Origin: Magnetospirillum fulvum
Lineage (GTDB): Bacteria > Pseudomonadota > Alphaproteobacteria > Rhodospirillales > Magnetospirillaceae
DNA length: 64,000 bases
Assembly: GCF_900108475.1 (NCBI RefSeq)
Contig: NZ_FNWO01000002.1
Span: forward strand, 124,001 to 188,000
Direction of reading: 5' to 3'
Shown: positions 1 to 7,982 of the stretch, one piece after another
Numbering within the stretch: position 1 is the first letter of the stretch
How the letters are laid out: every line of letters begins with the position of its first letter
Program-made: the position numbers and the translations under genes
Notes under the pieces: model-generated
Told to the model about the DNA's origin: nothing
Seen by the model: the letters and a program-made list of their open reading frames with translations, nothing else
Databases searched by the model: none

Positions 1-1
1 C

Positions 2-1432
2 GGCCAAGGACGCGAAATCGCCGAAGCGATGTTGCGACTGGCCGATCCGGTCCATGGCGGCTTTGGCTCGGCACCAAAATTCCCCCAACCGGCCTTGCTG
101 CGCTTTTTGTGGCGCTCGTCCCTGGCCGGAGCCGATCCCCGCCTGGGGCAACAGGTGATCCTGACGCTGGATTGCCTGTGCCGGGGCGGGATCTGCGACC
201 AACTGGGCGGCGGGTTCATGCGCTATGCCACCGATGCCGCCTGGATCGTCCCTCATTTCGAAAAGATGCTGTACGACAACGCCCAATTGATCGGGCTGCT
301 GACCGAAGTGTGGCGGCGCACCGGCAGCCCGCTCTATCGCCTCGCGGTGAGCGAGGCGATTGGCTGGCTCGGACGCGAGATGAGCGACGAGAGCGGCGGG
401 TTCACCGCTGCCCTCGACGCCGACAGCGAGGGCAGCGAAGGCGCGTTCTATACCTGGAGTGCCGAGGAGATCGAGCAAGCGCTGCCCCCTGCCCTCGCCG
501 CCCGCTTCCTCACCCTGTACGACGTGAGGCACGGCGGCAATTGGGAGGGCCGCTCGATCCTTCACCGCAACCACCTCCACGGCAGCGGTGACGAGAGCGG
601 CCTGGACGAAGCCAAATCGCTGCTGCTAGCCCACCGCGCCACCCGCCCCCGCCCCGCCTGCGACGACAAGATTCTGACCGACTGGAACGGACTGACGATC
701 CGCGCCCTGGCCGAGGCCGGGCTGGCCTTCGAGCGGCCGGATTGGAGCGAGGCGGCCCGGACCGCCTTTGCCACAATTGTCGCCCGGTCGGCCTTGCCCG
801 GCGGCCGCCTCGCCCATGTCTGGTGCGCCGGTCGGGTCGGTCCGGTCGGGGTGATCGACGATTACGCCCATCTGGCCGCCGCGGCGATCGCGCTCTATGC
901 CGATGGGGGCGAGGTCGCTTTTCTCGATCAGGCGCGGATTTGGCTCGATAGCGCTCATCGTCATCATTGGGACAAGGCTGGCGGCGGCTATTTCCTCTCG
1001 GCCGACGATGCCGCCGACGTGCCGGTGCGGGCCAAGCCCTTTTTCGATTCCGTCGTCCCTTCCGGCAATGGGGCGATGGCCGAAACCCTGGCGCTGATGC
1101 ATCTGGTCAGCGGCGAAGCGGTGTGGCGCGAGCGGGCCGAAGCAGTGCTGGCGGCCTTCTCCGCCGCCCTGCCCGATCATGGTTCGTCGATGGCGGTGTT
1201 TCTCGACGCCGCCGCTCTGCTCGAGCGGCCGCTGAAGGTGACGATTTCCGGTCCGGCCGACGATGAAGCCTGCACCCGCATGGTGCGTTGCGCCGTGACC
1301 TCGGGCTTGAGCCCGCTGGTGCTGATCCGCCAACGGCGGCACGGCACGGCCCAGGCCCTGGTTTGCCAGGGTCCGGTCTGTCTTGCCCCGGTCGAGGACG
1401 AATCCGCGCTGGAGCAAATCCTGCGATCCTGA
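2..1432 (+). CDS. DUF255 / YyaL-SPATA20 family protein, C-terminal part (5' end cut by window)
   Basis: The frame is open from base 2, so the gene starts left of the window; about 476 residues remain of a family usually near 650-700. What is missing is the N-terminal thioredoxin-like domain. What remains is the six-hairpin alpha/alpha-barrel part, with the family signature GGGFMRYATDAAWIVPHFEK followed by MLYDNAQL at roughly residues 68-96 of the visible part. Barrel motifs such as DGKI-like DDKILTDWNGL and VVPSGNG follow. The biochemical role of the family is not settled. An internal ATG at 29 is not a real start because the reading frame and homology extend upstream. Confidence 0.85.
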   Translation, partial: GQGREIAEAMLRLADPVHGGFGSAPKFPQPALLRFLWRSSLAGADPRLGQQVILTLDCLCRGGICDQLGGGFMRYATDAAWIVPHFEKMLYDNAQLIGLLTEVWRRTGSPLYRLAVSEAIGWLGREMSDESGGFTAALDADSEGSEGAFYTWSAEEIEQALPPALAARFLTLYDVRHGGNWEGRSILHRNHLHGSGDESGLDEAKSLLLAHRATRPRPACDDKILTDWNGLTIRALAEAGLAFERPDWSEAARTAFATIVARSALPGGRLAHVWCAGRVGPVGVIDDYAHLAAAAIALYADGGEVAFLDQARIWLDSAHRHHWDKAGGGYFLSADDAADVPVRAKPFFDSVVPSGNGAMAETLALMHLVSGEAVWRERAEAVLAAFSAALPDHGSSMAVFLDAAALLERPLKVTISGPADDEACTRMVRCAVTSGLSPLVLIRQRRHGTAQALVCQGPVCLAPVEDESALEQILRS

Positions 1433-1437
1433 ATTTT

Positions 1438-1472
1438 GTGGGCTCTGCCCACACCCGCCGCGGGCAGTGCCC
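1438..1472. repeat. REP-like double hairpin at gene 3' end
   Basis: Two short GC-rich palindromes follow the stop codon: GTGGGC-TCT-GCCCAC at 1438-1452 and GGGC-AGT-GCCC at 1462-1472. The first resembles motifs at 3485-3498 and 10811-10821, also just after gene ends. It may act as a transcript-end stabiliser or weak terminator, as no clear T run follows. Confidence 0.5.
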
Positions 1473-1532
1473 TTGGAACCCAATCGAAAAGGAGTCTTTC
1501 GGGGCAACGCCGGTTTGAGTTACTCTGTTGAT

Positions 1533-1988
1533 ATGGCTCATTTGTCGTTTACCTCGCCCGTCGGCCCGCTGGCGCTATTCGAACAGGACGGCGCGATTGT
1601 CGCGCTTGATTGGGGCTGGCTGCCCGAAGCGGAAGAAACACCGCTGCTGCTGCGCGCCCGCGACCAATTGGAAGCGTATTTCGACGGTCGGCTTCGCACC
1701 GGCTTTGACCTACCGCTGGCCGCCGAGGGCACAGCGTTCCAAAAGCGCGTCTGGGCCGCGCTGACGGCGATTCCGTTCGGCGAGACCCGCACCTATGGAG
1801 AGATCGCTACGGCGCTTGGCAGCAGCCCGCGCGCGGTTGGCGGGGCATGCGGGCGTAACCCCATCCCGATCATCGTTCCCTGCCATCGCGTCCTTGGCGC
1901 CAACGGCAGCCTGGGCGGCTATTCCGGCATCGACGGAACCGAGACCAAGGCGGCCCTGCTGCGGTTGGAGAACGGAGGCCAGAGGTGA
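1533..1988 (+). CDS. ogt: Methylated-DNA-[protein]-cysteine S-methyltransferase (Ogt/MGMT)
   Basis: A 151-residue suicide repair protein that takes the alkyl group from O6-alkylguanine onto its own cysteine. The active-site motif is plain: IIVPCHRVLG near residues 113-122, preceded by the RAVGGACGRNP helix. The length fits an Ogt/AtlA-sized protein with a short N-terminal domain and a complete C-terminal DNA-binding domain. I chose the ATG at 1533 because the frame upstream runs through the hairpin repeat and has no homology. The stop overlaps the GTG of the next gene by four bases, so the two are probably co-translated. Confidence 0.93.
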   Translation: MAHLSFTSPVGPLALFEQDGAIVALDWGWLPEAEETPLLLRARDQLEAYFDGRLRTGFDLPLAAEGTAFQKRVWAALTAIPFGETRTYGEIATALGSSPRAVGGACGRNPIPIIVPCHRVLGANGSLGGYSGIDGTETKAALLRLENGGQR

Positions 1989-2386
1989 GCCGATTCTCCG
2001 CCCGCCAAATCGGTCTCTACGCCATTTGCGGCGCGTGGATGGCGTGGGCGGTGTGGAGCCAGTTCCTGACAATTCCCACCGGCGACGTTGAAAATCACAG
2101 TTCCCTCTCGGTACGGGAACGGATGAACGATTGTTCGGGAACCTTTCAGCAACGCTACGATTGCAAAAACACTATCGTCATCGAGACCGACCGGATGACG
2201 TTCCTCAACATGATCGGTCGGATCGTTATTGTCGTTCTGCCGCCGCTTCTTTTGATCGGTGCCTTGAATTTCACCGGGCGGCGGCGCGACGATGACGACG
2301 GCACCAGTGCTGGCGGCGACGAATGGACCAGCCCGTCCCATTATCGCCGCCGCTATCATCGGCGCACCAGCAGCCGTCACGATTAG
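1985..2386 (+). CDS. Small two-helix membrane protein of unknown function
   Basis: A 133-residue protein starting with GTG in a GTGA overlap with ogt. It has a hydrophobic segment near residues 9-27 and another near 75-95, with a hydrophilic loop between them carrying two cysteines (CSGTFQQRYDC), which could form a periplasmic disulfide. The tail after the second helix is acidic (RRRDDDD) and then strongly basic (HYRRRYHRR). I do not recognise a family. The stop codon lies inside a 10-base direct repeat that flanks the MITE-like element, so the original C-terminus may have been altered by that insertion. Confidence 0.6.
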   Translation: MSRFSARQIGLYAICGAWMAWAVWSQFLTIPTGDVENHSSLSVRERMNDCSGTFQQRYDCKNTIVIETDRMTFLNMIGRIVIVVLPPLLLIGALNFTGRRRDDDDGTSAGGDEWTSPSHYRRRYHRRTSSRHD

Positions 2387-2390
2387 ATAG

Positions 2391-2650
2391 TCTCCCGTGA
2401 AAAAGTCCCTCGCTGTCGCTCGGTGTACTTTTTCCCGTTGGACTAAAAGGAGAAAAATGGGCTAGGGGCGGCCCAGCGCCCATTTTTCGTGTTGTATGTT
2501 TCACCAGCCTCCGAAGCCGTGGGCGTCGCCCATCGGCCTCGGAGGGAACCAAATCCATCCCCGCGCGGAAAGCTTGATTGAGCACGGGGATTCTTTTTGA
2601 ACCGGGGAAAAGTACACTGAGGCCAAAGGCCGAAGGACTTTTTCACGAAC
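2391..2650. mobile_element. MITE-like non-coding element with long imperfect inverted ends and flanking direct repeats
   Basis: The gap from 2387 to 2701 has no plausible gene. Its left arm (2396-2437) and right arm (2603-2647) are inverted copies: CGTGAAAAAGTCC is perfectly matched outermost and GTGTACTTTT with a C-rich end is matched innermost, with a divergent middle. Outside the arms lie GATTAGATAG (2381-2390) and GACTAGATAG (2651-2660), a 9/10 direct repeat that looks like a target-site duplication. Between the arms are three separate hairpins at 2453-2487, 2508-2545 and 2557-2591. There is no transposase, so if mobile it is non-autonomous. It could instead be a structured RNA. Confidence 0.6.
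2453..2487. terminator. Hairpin with T-run, possible bidirectional terminator
   Basis: AAAAATGGGC and GCCCATTTTT form a 10-bp stem around a 15-base loop. The A/T-flanked stem would work as an intrinsic terminator in either direction. It sits within the MITE-like element, downstream of the ogt pair. Confidence 0.5.
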
Positions 2651-2701
2651 GACTAGATAGACCAGCCAATCCCCCCCATCTGGCAGGAAAGAACGCCCGC
2701 G

Positions 2702-3481
2702 ATGAGCTTGACCAAAATCGAGCAGAACGGACATGTGCTGACGATTACCCTGACCAATCAGGAACGCCGTAACGTCCTCAGCGAAGCGATGATCAATGAA
2801 ATTCTGGCCGGATTGGATCAGGCCCGCGCCGCTAAATCCCGCGCCGTGATCTTGCGAGCCGAACCCGGCGTTCGGGTGTGGTCCGCCGGACATGATATTT
2901 CGGAATTGCCCCACAGCCACCGCGATCCGCTGGGCTGGAGCGATCCACTCCGGGTAGTGATACGGGCGTTAGAGGAATTCCCCGCCCCGATCATTGCCCT
3001 GATCGAAGGCGGAGTCTGGGGCGGAGCCTTCGAAATGGTGCTGGCCTGCGACATCCTGGTGGCAACCCCGGAATCCTGCTTTGCCATTACCCCGGCGAAA
3101 TTGGGAATACCCTACAATATCGTGGGGCTGTTGACCTTCATCAACACCACCAGTCTGCATGCGGTCAAGGAAATGGCGTTCTGCGCCCAACCAGTCGCGG
3201 CCGACCGCGCTTTAACCCTGGGCATCATCAATCACCTGCAACCGGCCGATAAAATCACCGATTTCTGCCTCGAAATGGCGCGGGGAATCGCCAAGCTGGC
3301 CCCGCTGGCGATTGCGGTGATGAAAGAGGAATTGCGGGTGTTGGCCTCTGCCCACGCAATCACGCCCCGGATGTTCGAACGGGTTCAGGGCCTGCGCCGC
3401 AAGGTCTATGACGGCCACGATTATGTCGAAGGGGTAAAGGCGTTCCGGGAAAAACGCGCCCCGGTCTTTACCGGGGAATAA
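2702..3481 (+). CDS. scpB: Methylmalonyl-CoA decarboxylase (crotonase family, ScpB/YgfG-like)
   Basis: A 259-residue crotonase-fold enzyme. It closely follows the E. coli YgfG/ScpB pattern rather than generic enoyl-CoA hydratases: VWSAGHDISELP (residues ~59-70), DPLGWSDPLR, PIIALIEGGVWGGAFEM (~100-116), KLGIPYNIVG and LAIAVMKEELRVL. ScpB decarboxylates (R)-methylmalonyl-CoA to propionyl-CoA. No mutase (scpA) or CoA transferase (scpC) lies nearby, so it stands alone here between the MITE-like element and rho. The start ATG is preceded by an AGGAAAG ribosome site. Base composition is a little less GC-biased than its neighbours, which fits but does not prove acquisition by transfer. Confidence 0.85.
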   Translation: MSLTKIEQNGHVLTITLTNQERRNVLSEAMINEILAGLDQARAAKSRAVILRAEPGVRVWSAGHDISELPHSHRDPLGWSDPLRVVIRALEEFPAPIIALIEGGVWGGAFEMVLACDILVATPESCFAITPAKLGIPYNIVGLLTFINTTSLHAVKEMAFCAQPVAADRALTLGIINHLQPADKITDFCLEMARGIAKLAPLAIAVMKEELRVLASAHAITPRMFERVQGLRRKVYDGHDYVEGVKAFREKRAPVFTGE

Positions 3482-3528
3482 AAAGCAGGGCTTTGCCCCT
3501 CGCTTCCTTAATTCCCAGTCAAAAAGAA

Positions 3529-3553
3529 AATCGGGGGGAATTTCCCCCCGATT
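3529..3553 (-). terminator. Rho-gene terminator
   Basis: A perfect 12-bp inverted repeat (AATCGGGGGGAA around one base) lies just past the rho stop. Read on the minus strand it is followed by TTTTCTTTTTG. On the plus strand it could also stop scpB transcripts. Confidence 0.8.
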
Positions 3554-3564
3554 CTCAAAATATC

Positions 3565-4821
3565 TTACGAATTCATCGCATCGAAGAAATCGGCGTTGTT
3601 CTTCGAATGCTTCAGCTTGTCGACCAGGAATTCCATCGCATCGACAACGCCCATCGGCATCAGAATGCGACGAAGCACCCACATCTTCGACAAGGTGCCC
3701 TTCTCGACCAGCAATTCTTCCTTACGGGTGCCCGACTTGGTGATGTCGATCGCCGGGAAGGTCCGCTTATCGCTGAGCTTACGGTCGAGAATGATTTCCG
3801 AATTGCCAGTGCCCTTGAACTCTTCAAAGATCACTTCGTCCATGCGCGACCCGGTATCAATCAGGGCGGTGGCGATGATCGACAGCGACCCACCCTCTTC
3901 GATATTGCGGGCGGCACCGAAGAAGCGCTTGGGACGCTGAAGCGCGTTGGCATCGACACCACCGGTCAGCACCTTGCCCGAGCTCGGCACCACCGTGTTG
4001 TAGGCCCGCGCCAGACGGGTGATCGAATCGAGCAGGATCACGACGTCGCGCTTGTGCTCGACCAGACGCTTGGCCTTCTCCAGCACCATTTCGGTAACCT
4101 GGACGTGGCGCGAGGCCGGTTCGTCGAAGGTCGAGCTGATCACTTCGCCCTTCACCGAGCGCGCCATGTCGGTGACTTCTTCGGGGCGCTCGTCGATCAG
4201 GAGAACGATCAGATAGACTTCGGGGTGATTGGCGGAAATGGCATGGGCCATGTTCTGCAACATCACCGTCTTACCGGTGCGGGGCGGCGCGACGATCAGC
4301 GCGCGCTGGCCCTTGCCGATCGGCGCCACCAGATCAATCACCCGGGTGGTGAGATCCTTCTTGGTCGGATCGTCGATCTCAAGCCGCAGCTTTTCATCGG
4401 GGTAAAGCGGGGTCAGATTGTCGAAATTAATCCGATGGCGGACGTTTTCCGGCGGCTCGAAATTAATCGAATTGACCTTCAGCAGGGCAAAATAACGCTC
4501 GCCATCCTTGGGAGCGCGAATCTGTCCCTCGACGGTGTCACCGGTGCGAAGACCAAAGCGGCGCACCTGGCTCGGGCTGACATAGATGTCATCAGGGCCG
4601 GGAAGATAGTTCGCCTCGGGGCTGCGGAGGAATCCAAAACCGTCCTGAAGGATCTCCAGAACGCCGTCGCCATAGATCGGGGTATCGTTATCGGCGAGCT
4701 GCTTCAGAATCGCGAACATCATGTCCTGCTTTCTGAGCGTGCTGGCGTTCTCGACCTCTAGCTCTTCGGCGAATGCCAATAGCTCGGCGGGAGACTTCTT
4801 TTTCAGGTCCTGAAGATGCAT
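3565..4821 (-). CDS. rho: Transcription termination factor Rho
   Basis: A 418-residue hexameric RNA helicase that ends transcription of untranslated RNA. Full length for the family. The N-terminal domain begins [15 protein letters not shown], followed by the cold-shock-like RNA-binding fold with [13 protein letters not shown]. The Walker A motif [11 protein letters not shown] lies near residues 175-185 and Walker B is [15 protein letters not shown]. The C-terminal motor region includes [11 protein letters not shown] and [14 protein letters not shown]. It is the last gene of a leftward block after hemJ, with a 254-base gap that serves as its own leader, and ends at a strong hairpin. Position next to the haem genes is typical of alphaproteobacterial origin regions. 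Confidence 0.98.
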   Translation of the reverse strand: MHLQDLKKKSPAELLAFAEELEVENASTLRKQDMMFAILKQLADNDTPIYGDGVLEILQDGFGFLRSPEANYLPGPDDIYVSPSQVRRFGLRTGDTVEGQIRAPKDGERYFALLKVNSINFEPPENVRHRINFDNLTPLYPDEKLRLEIDDPTKKDLTTRVIDLVAPIGKGQRALIVAPPRTGKTVMLQNMAHAISANHPEVYLIVLLIDERPEEVTDMARSVKGEVISSTFDEPASRHVQVTEMVLEKAKRLVEHKRDVVILLDSITRLARAYNTVVPSSGKVLTGGVDANALQRPKRFFGAARNIEEGGSLSIIATALIDTGSRMDEVIFEEFKGTGNSEIILDRKLSDKRTFPAIDITKSGTRKEELLVEKGTLSKMWVLRRILMPMGVVDAMEFLVDKLKHSKNNADFFDAMNS

Positions 4822-5040
4822 GGAGCTGGTATCCGTTCAAATGCCTTGGAGCGGATCATCGGTCCGACGGGCGCTGACCGGATACGGTCTTGGGCCACGG
4901 GCCAAAGCAAGGCCGGTCGGAATCGATCCGGCAAGGGGGCGGGACGGTAAATCAGCCGGGGCGAGGGGAAACCCGGAATATTCGCTCACCTTTAGCCAAA
5001 CACTCGTCTGCTGTCAAACGGGATTAACGCTGGTGAGAAT

Positions 5041-5068
5041 GTCCCGGACCAACGGCGGGGTCCGGGAC
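5041..5068 (-). terminator. Hairpin between hemJ and rho
   Basis: GTCCCGGA and TCCGGGAC pair around a 12-base loop just after the hemJ stop. No T-run follows on the minus strand, so it may be a weak terminator or a rho-leader structure. The rest of the 4822-5075 gap shows nothing I can identify. Confidence 0.4.
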
Positions 5069-5075
5069 GGTAGGA

Positions 5076-5513
5076 TCAGAACGGCTTAACGATCACCAAA
5101 ATAACGATTGCGATCATCAGCAGGGTCGGACCTTCGTTCAGAACGCGAAAGAACTTTTCCGGCCGCTTATTGCGATCGGCGGCGAAATCGTTCTTACAGC
5201 GGATCAGGAACAGGTGCGCCAGCGTCATCAGGACGACGAAGGCCAGCTTGGCGTGGAACCAGGGCTGGGAGAACATCTCGAAATCGATCGCGATCCACAG
5301 ACCGAGCGCCCAACTGACGATCATCGCCGGAGTCATGATCGCCTTCAGCAGGCGGCGTTCCATCACCTTGAACTTTTCCGACGCCTCGGACCCAGGCTGA
5401 ACCTGAGTGTGATAGACGAACAGACGGGGCAAATACAACATTCCCGCCATCCACGAAATAACCGCGATGACGTGAACCGATTTGACCCAAAGATAAGATT
5501 CACCACTCAGCAT
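5076..5513 (-). CDS. hemJ: Protoporphyrinogen IX oxidase HemJ
   Basis: A 145-residue integral membrane protein that oxidises protoporphyrinogen IX to protoporphyrin IX, the step before ferrochelatase. Four hydrophobic segments are visible (about residues 8-27, 59-76, 86-104 and 128-144). Conserved HemJ features include VKSVHVIAVISWMAGMLYLPRLFVYH near the N-terminus, where the histidine is a haem-ligand candidate, KLAFVVLMTLAH, and a late FRVLNEGPTLLMIAIVILVIVKP. The ATG at 5513 gives this standard size; the longer open frame is antisense-like arginine-rich sequence. It overlaps the end of hemH by seven bases. Confidence 0.93.
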   Translation of the reverse strand: MLSGESYLWVKSVHVIAVISWMAGMLYLPRLFVYHTQVQPGSEASEKFKVMERRLLKAIMTPAMIVSWALGLWIAIDFEMFSQPWFHAKLAFVVLMTLAHLFLIRCKNDFAADRNKRPEKFFRVLNEGPTLLMIAIVILVIVKPF

Positions 5514-6538
5514 TGACAGCCCCCTCCCAAACAGGTTTGGCCCAAGGAACTGCATCCGCCTTCGCCCGATCCGGCCTTGGGATCGCGCACGACTTCGGCC
5601 AGGGCTTTGATGAAAAAGGGATGGCAGCCCAGCGCAGGTACCCGGATATAGCCCGGAATTCCCAGCGTTTCGGCCTCTTGACGATATTCGATGTCGAGTT
5701 CGACCAGCGTTTCCGAATGTTCGGAGACAAAGGCGACCGGAACGACGACGACGGGAACCTGATCTTTCCCGGCACGTTCCAGTTCGCTTTGGATCGACGG
5801 TCCGATCCATTCCATCGAGCCGACCCGACTTTGATAGCACAACGCCCAATCGAGATCGGGAATGCCGGTAGCCTTGGCCACCGCCTTGGTGGTTTGCTCA
5901 ACCTGGACCTGATAAGGGTCGCCGTTGTCGATCATCTTTTTGGGCAGACTGTGCGCCGAAAAAAGGATCCGCGGCTTTCCCTTGTCCTTGGCCTCGTCAT
6001 AGCCGAGCCGGACCAGATCGGCCAGGGCTTCGACCATGTAGCGCTGAGTCGGATAGCAACACGACAGCCGTGATGGAATCCGCAACCGCAGACGCTTGGC
6101 CTGCGATTGCCATTCCTTCAGCGACGATCCCGCCGTCGTCATCGAGAATTGCGGGTACAGGGGCAGAAGAACGACCTGATCCGCTTTCCACGCTTTGACG
6201 GATTCGACCGTTTCGCTGGTAAAGGGATGCCAATACCGCATTGCGATGAAGCAGCGATAGCCAGGCCCAAGCAAGTTTTCCAACTCGCGGGCCTGGGCCT
6301 CGGTTTGGGCGACCAAAGGGGATCGCCCACCGATATTGGCGTAGATATCGCGCGCAGCGGGCGCCCGCCGCTTGGAAATCATCTTGGCGATCAGCCAGCG
6401 CAGAGGGGCCGGGACGTCGATGATCGCCCTGTCGTTGAACAGGTTGAACAAAAACGGCTCGACCGCCTCGGGACTGTCAGGACCACCGAGGTTGAACAGC
6501 ACGACGGCTGTTCTACTGCCCGCTGCGTCGGTCATCAT
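5507..6538 (-). CDS. hemH: Ferrochelatase HemH with cysteine-rich tail
   Basis: A 343-residue enzyme that inserts Fe2+ into protoporphyrin IX. The N-terminus [19 protein letters not shown] and the metal-site motif [10 protein letters not shown] (catalytic His near residue 197) are typical. [12 protein letters not shown] near residues 270-281 is the second signature. The last 15 residues carry four cysteines (C-x6-C-x4-C-x-C) in [15 protein letters not shown]; some alphaproteobacterial ferrochelatases bind a [2Fe-2S] cluster through C-terminal cysteines, so a cluster is possible here. The start overlaps the hemE stop (ATGA) and its end overlaps hemJ, so hemE-hemH-hemJ are translationally linked. 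Confidence 0.97.
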   Translation of the reverse strand: MMTDAAGSRTAVVLFNLGGPDSPEAVEPFLFNLFNDRAIIDVPAPLRWLIAKMISKRRAPAARDIYANIGGRSPLVAQTEAQARELENLLGPGYRCFIAMRYWHPFTSETVESVKAWKADQVVLLPLYPQFSMTTAGSSLKEWQSQAKRLRLRIPSRLSCCYPTQRYMVEALADLVRLGYDEAKDKGKPRILFSAHSLPKKMIDNGDPYQVQVEQTTKAVAKATGIPDLDWALCYQSRVGSMEWIGPSIQSELERAGKDQVPVVVVPVAFVSEHSETLVELDIEYRQEAETLGIPGYIRVPALGCHPFFIKALAEVVRDPKAGSGEGGCSSLGQTCLGGGCQC

Positions 6539-7575
6539 CCCTTCCAGTTTTTGACCCGCTCTGCCAACCGGCCAACGTTTTCCGGCGGGGTCGGGGGGAC
6601 GATACCATGCCCGAGATTGAAGATGAACGGACCCTTGCCGAGCTTGGTGAGAACCCGATCGATTCCGGCGTCAAGCGCTTCGCCGCCCGCGACCAGCAAC
6701 AGCGGGTCGAGATTGCCCTGAACGGTGCAATGCGGCTGCAATTCGGCGGCGGCCCAATCCAGCGGGACCGACGAATCGATCGAAACGCCATCGACCTTGG
6801 TCTCAAGCACGTAGCGCTTGTAGAGAACACCGGCCCCACGCGGGAAGCCGATCACCGGAACGCCGGGACGTTCGGCACGGATGCGCTCGACCAACGCACG
6901 GGTCGGGGCGATCACCCATTTGTCGAACTCCAGTTCCGGCAGCGCACCGGCCCAGGTGTCGAAAATCTGGATGACTTCGGCGCCGTTGTCGATCTGACGG
7001 ATCAGATAATCGCCGGTCGCCTGGACCAGCAGAGCCATCAGGCGGCCGAACAGTTCCGGCTGGGCAAACATCATCCCCTTGGCGTTGGGGAAGTCCTTCG
7101 AGCCGCTGCCTTCGACCATATAGGTCGCCACCGTCCAGGGAGCCCCGGCAAAGCCGATCAGAGCGGTGGTGGTGGGGATCGCCTTCGACAGACCGGCCAT
7201 CGTGGCGTAGACCGGCGCGAGGTGGTCGTGGAAGCCCGAGAGGTTGAGACGGTCAAGGTCTGCTGCCGAGCGAATCGGGGGCAGAACCGGACCTTCGCCT
7301 TCTCTGAAGGAGACTTTCTGTCCGAGCGCGTCGGGGACGACCAGGATGTCGCTGAACAGGATCGCGGCATCGAAGCCATAGCGGCGCAACGGCTGCAACG
7401 TCACCTCGACCGCCAGATCCGGCGTGTAACACAGATCGAGGAAGCTGCCGGCCTGCGTGCGGGTGGCACGATATTCCGGAAGGTACCGACCAGCCTGACG
7501 CATCAGCCAGAACGGCGGAGGGGTGAGGATTTCGCCGGCGAGGGCGCGGAGGAAGGGTTTGGTTGAGTTGGACAC
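6535..7575 (-). CDS. hemE: Uroporphyrinogen decarboxylase
   Basis: A 346-residue cytosolic enzyme that removes four acetate carboxyls from uroporphyrinogen III to give coproporphyrinogen III. The signature [15 protein letters not shown] is at residues ~22-36, with the conserved [10 protein letters not shown] aspartate motif near 75-84 and GFAGAPWT near 141-148. Full length. First gene of the leftward hemE-hemH-hemJ group. Its start faces the candidate origin, as in Caulobacter crescentus, where hemE borders the chromosomal origin. Confidence 0.98.
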   Translation of the reverse strand: MSNSTKPFLRALAGEILTPPPFWLMRQAGRYLPEYRATRTQAGSFLDLCYTPDLAVEVTLQPLRRYGFDAAILFSDILVVPDALGQKVSFREGEGPVLPPIRSAADLDRLNLSGFHDHLAPVYATMAGLSKAIPTTTALIGFAGAPWTVATYMVEGSGSKDFPNAKGMMFAQPELFGRLMALLVQATGDYLIRQIDNGAEVIQIFDTWAGALPELEFDKWVIAPTRALVERIRAERPGVPVIGFPRGAGVLYKRYVLETKVDGVSIDSSVPLDWAAAELQPHCTVQGNLDPLLLVAGGEALDAGIDRVLTKLGKGPFIFNLGHGIVPPTPPENVGRLAERVKNWKG

Positions 7576-7982
7576 GGGGTCAGCCTTGGTTCGAGTGGTC
7601 CCCCTCTCTTACCTTCTTTAGGAGTTAAGGAAAAGAAGGCAGTGTGTAGAGGATGCCTGTGGATGACGGGGATTAGCCCTTGCCCCCAAATTATCCCCAG
7701 GCTTGTCCGGTCGGGCGGCGACGGACCCGCGGATCGGGGGCATTTCGGAGTCGATCCGAGCCAAGTGCTTGATTCCAAGCGGGACGACGCCTTGCGGATA
7801 AAGCTGGGGATAATGGGGAAAACCCGTGGCCGCCCGGCTGATTCACGTTATTCTCGCCGACGGGTACGAAACTTTTGGACAGACTCATCAGTCGGGGCGT
7901 GGAATATGAGGCTCCGGGGAGCGAATCCAGCGCGTTTCGCCCAGACCCCGGTTATCCCCATGATTGGGACTTGTCCACTGAC
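7576..7982. other. Candidate chromosomal replication origin (oriC) between hemE and the ppsR-type gene
   Basis: A 407-base gap without a gene, with transcription running away on both sides. It holds five 9-mers that match the DnaA box TTATCCACA at 8 of 9 bases: TGTGGATGA at 7658 (minus), TTATCCCCA at 7691, TGCGGATAA at 7793 (minus), TGGGGATAA at 7805 (minus) and TTATCCCCA at 7952. A weaker TTGTCCACT lies at 7971. Five GANTC sites (7748, 7771, 7840, 7882, 7923) fit a CcrM-methylated origin. An AT-richer stretch at about 7606-7640 could be the unwinding element. In Caulobacter the origin lies between hemE and the homologue of the next gene. I see no TTAA-N7-TTAA CtrA site. Confidence 0.8.

Noticed and set aside
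3493-4761. 422-residue open frame antisense to rho
   Set aside because: Its sequence is a complement of the rho coding region, rich in His/Asp/Arg with no motif, and rho is certain on the other strand.
7875-7982. Upstream extension of the ppsR gene (ATG-like start at 7875)
   Set aside because: It would code through the DnaA-box region, and family homology begins at 7983.
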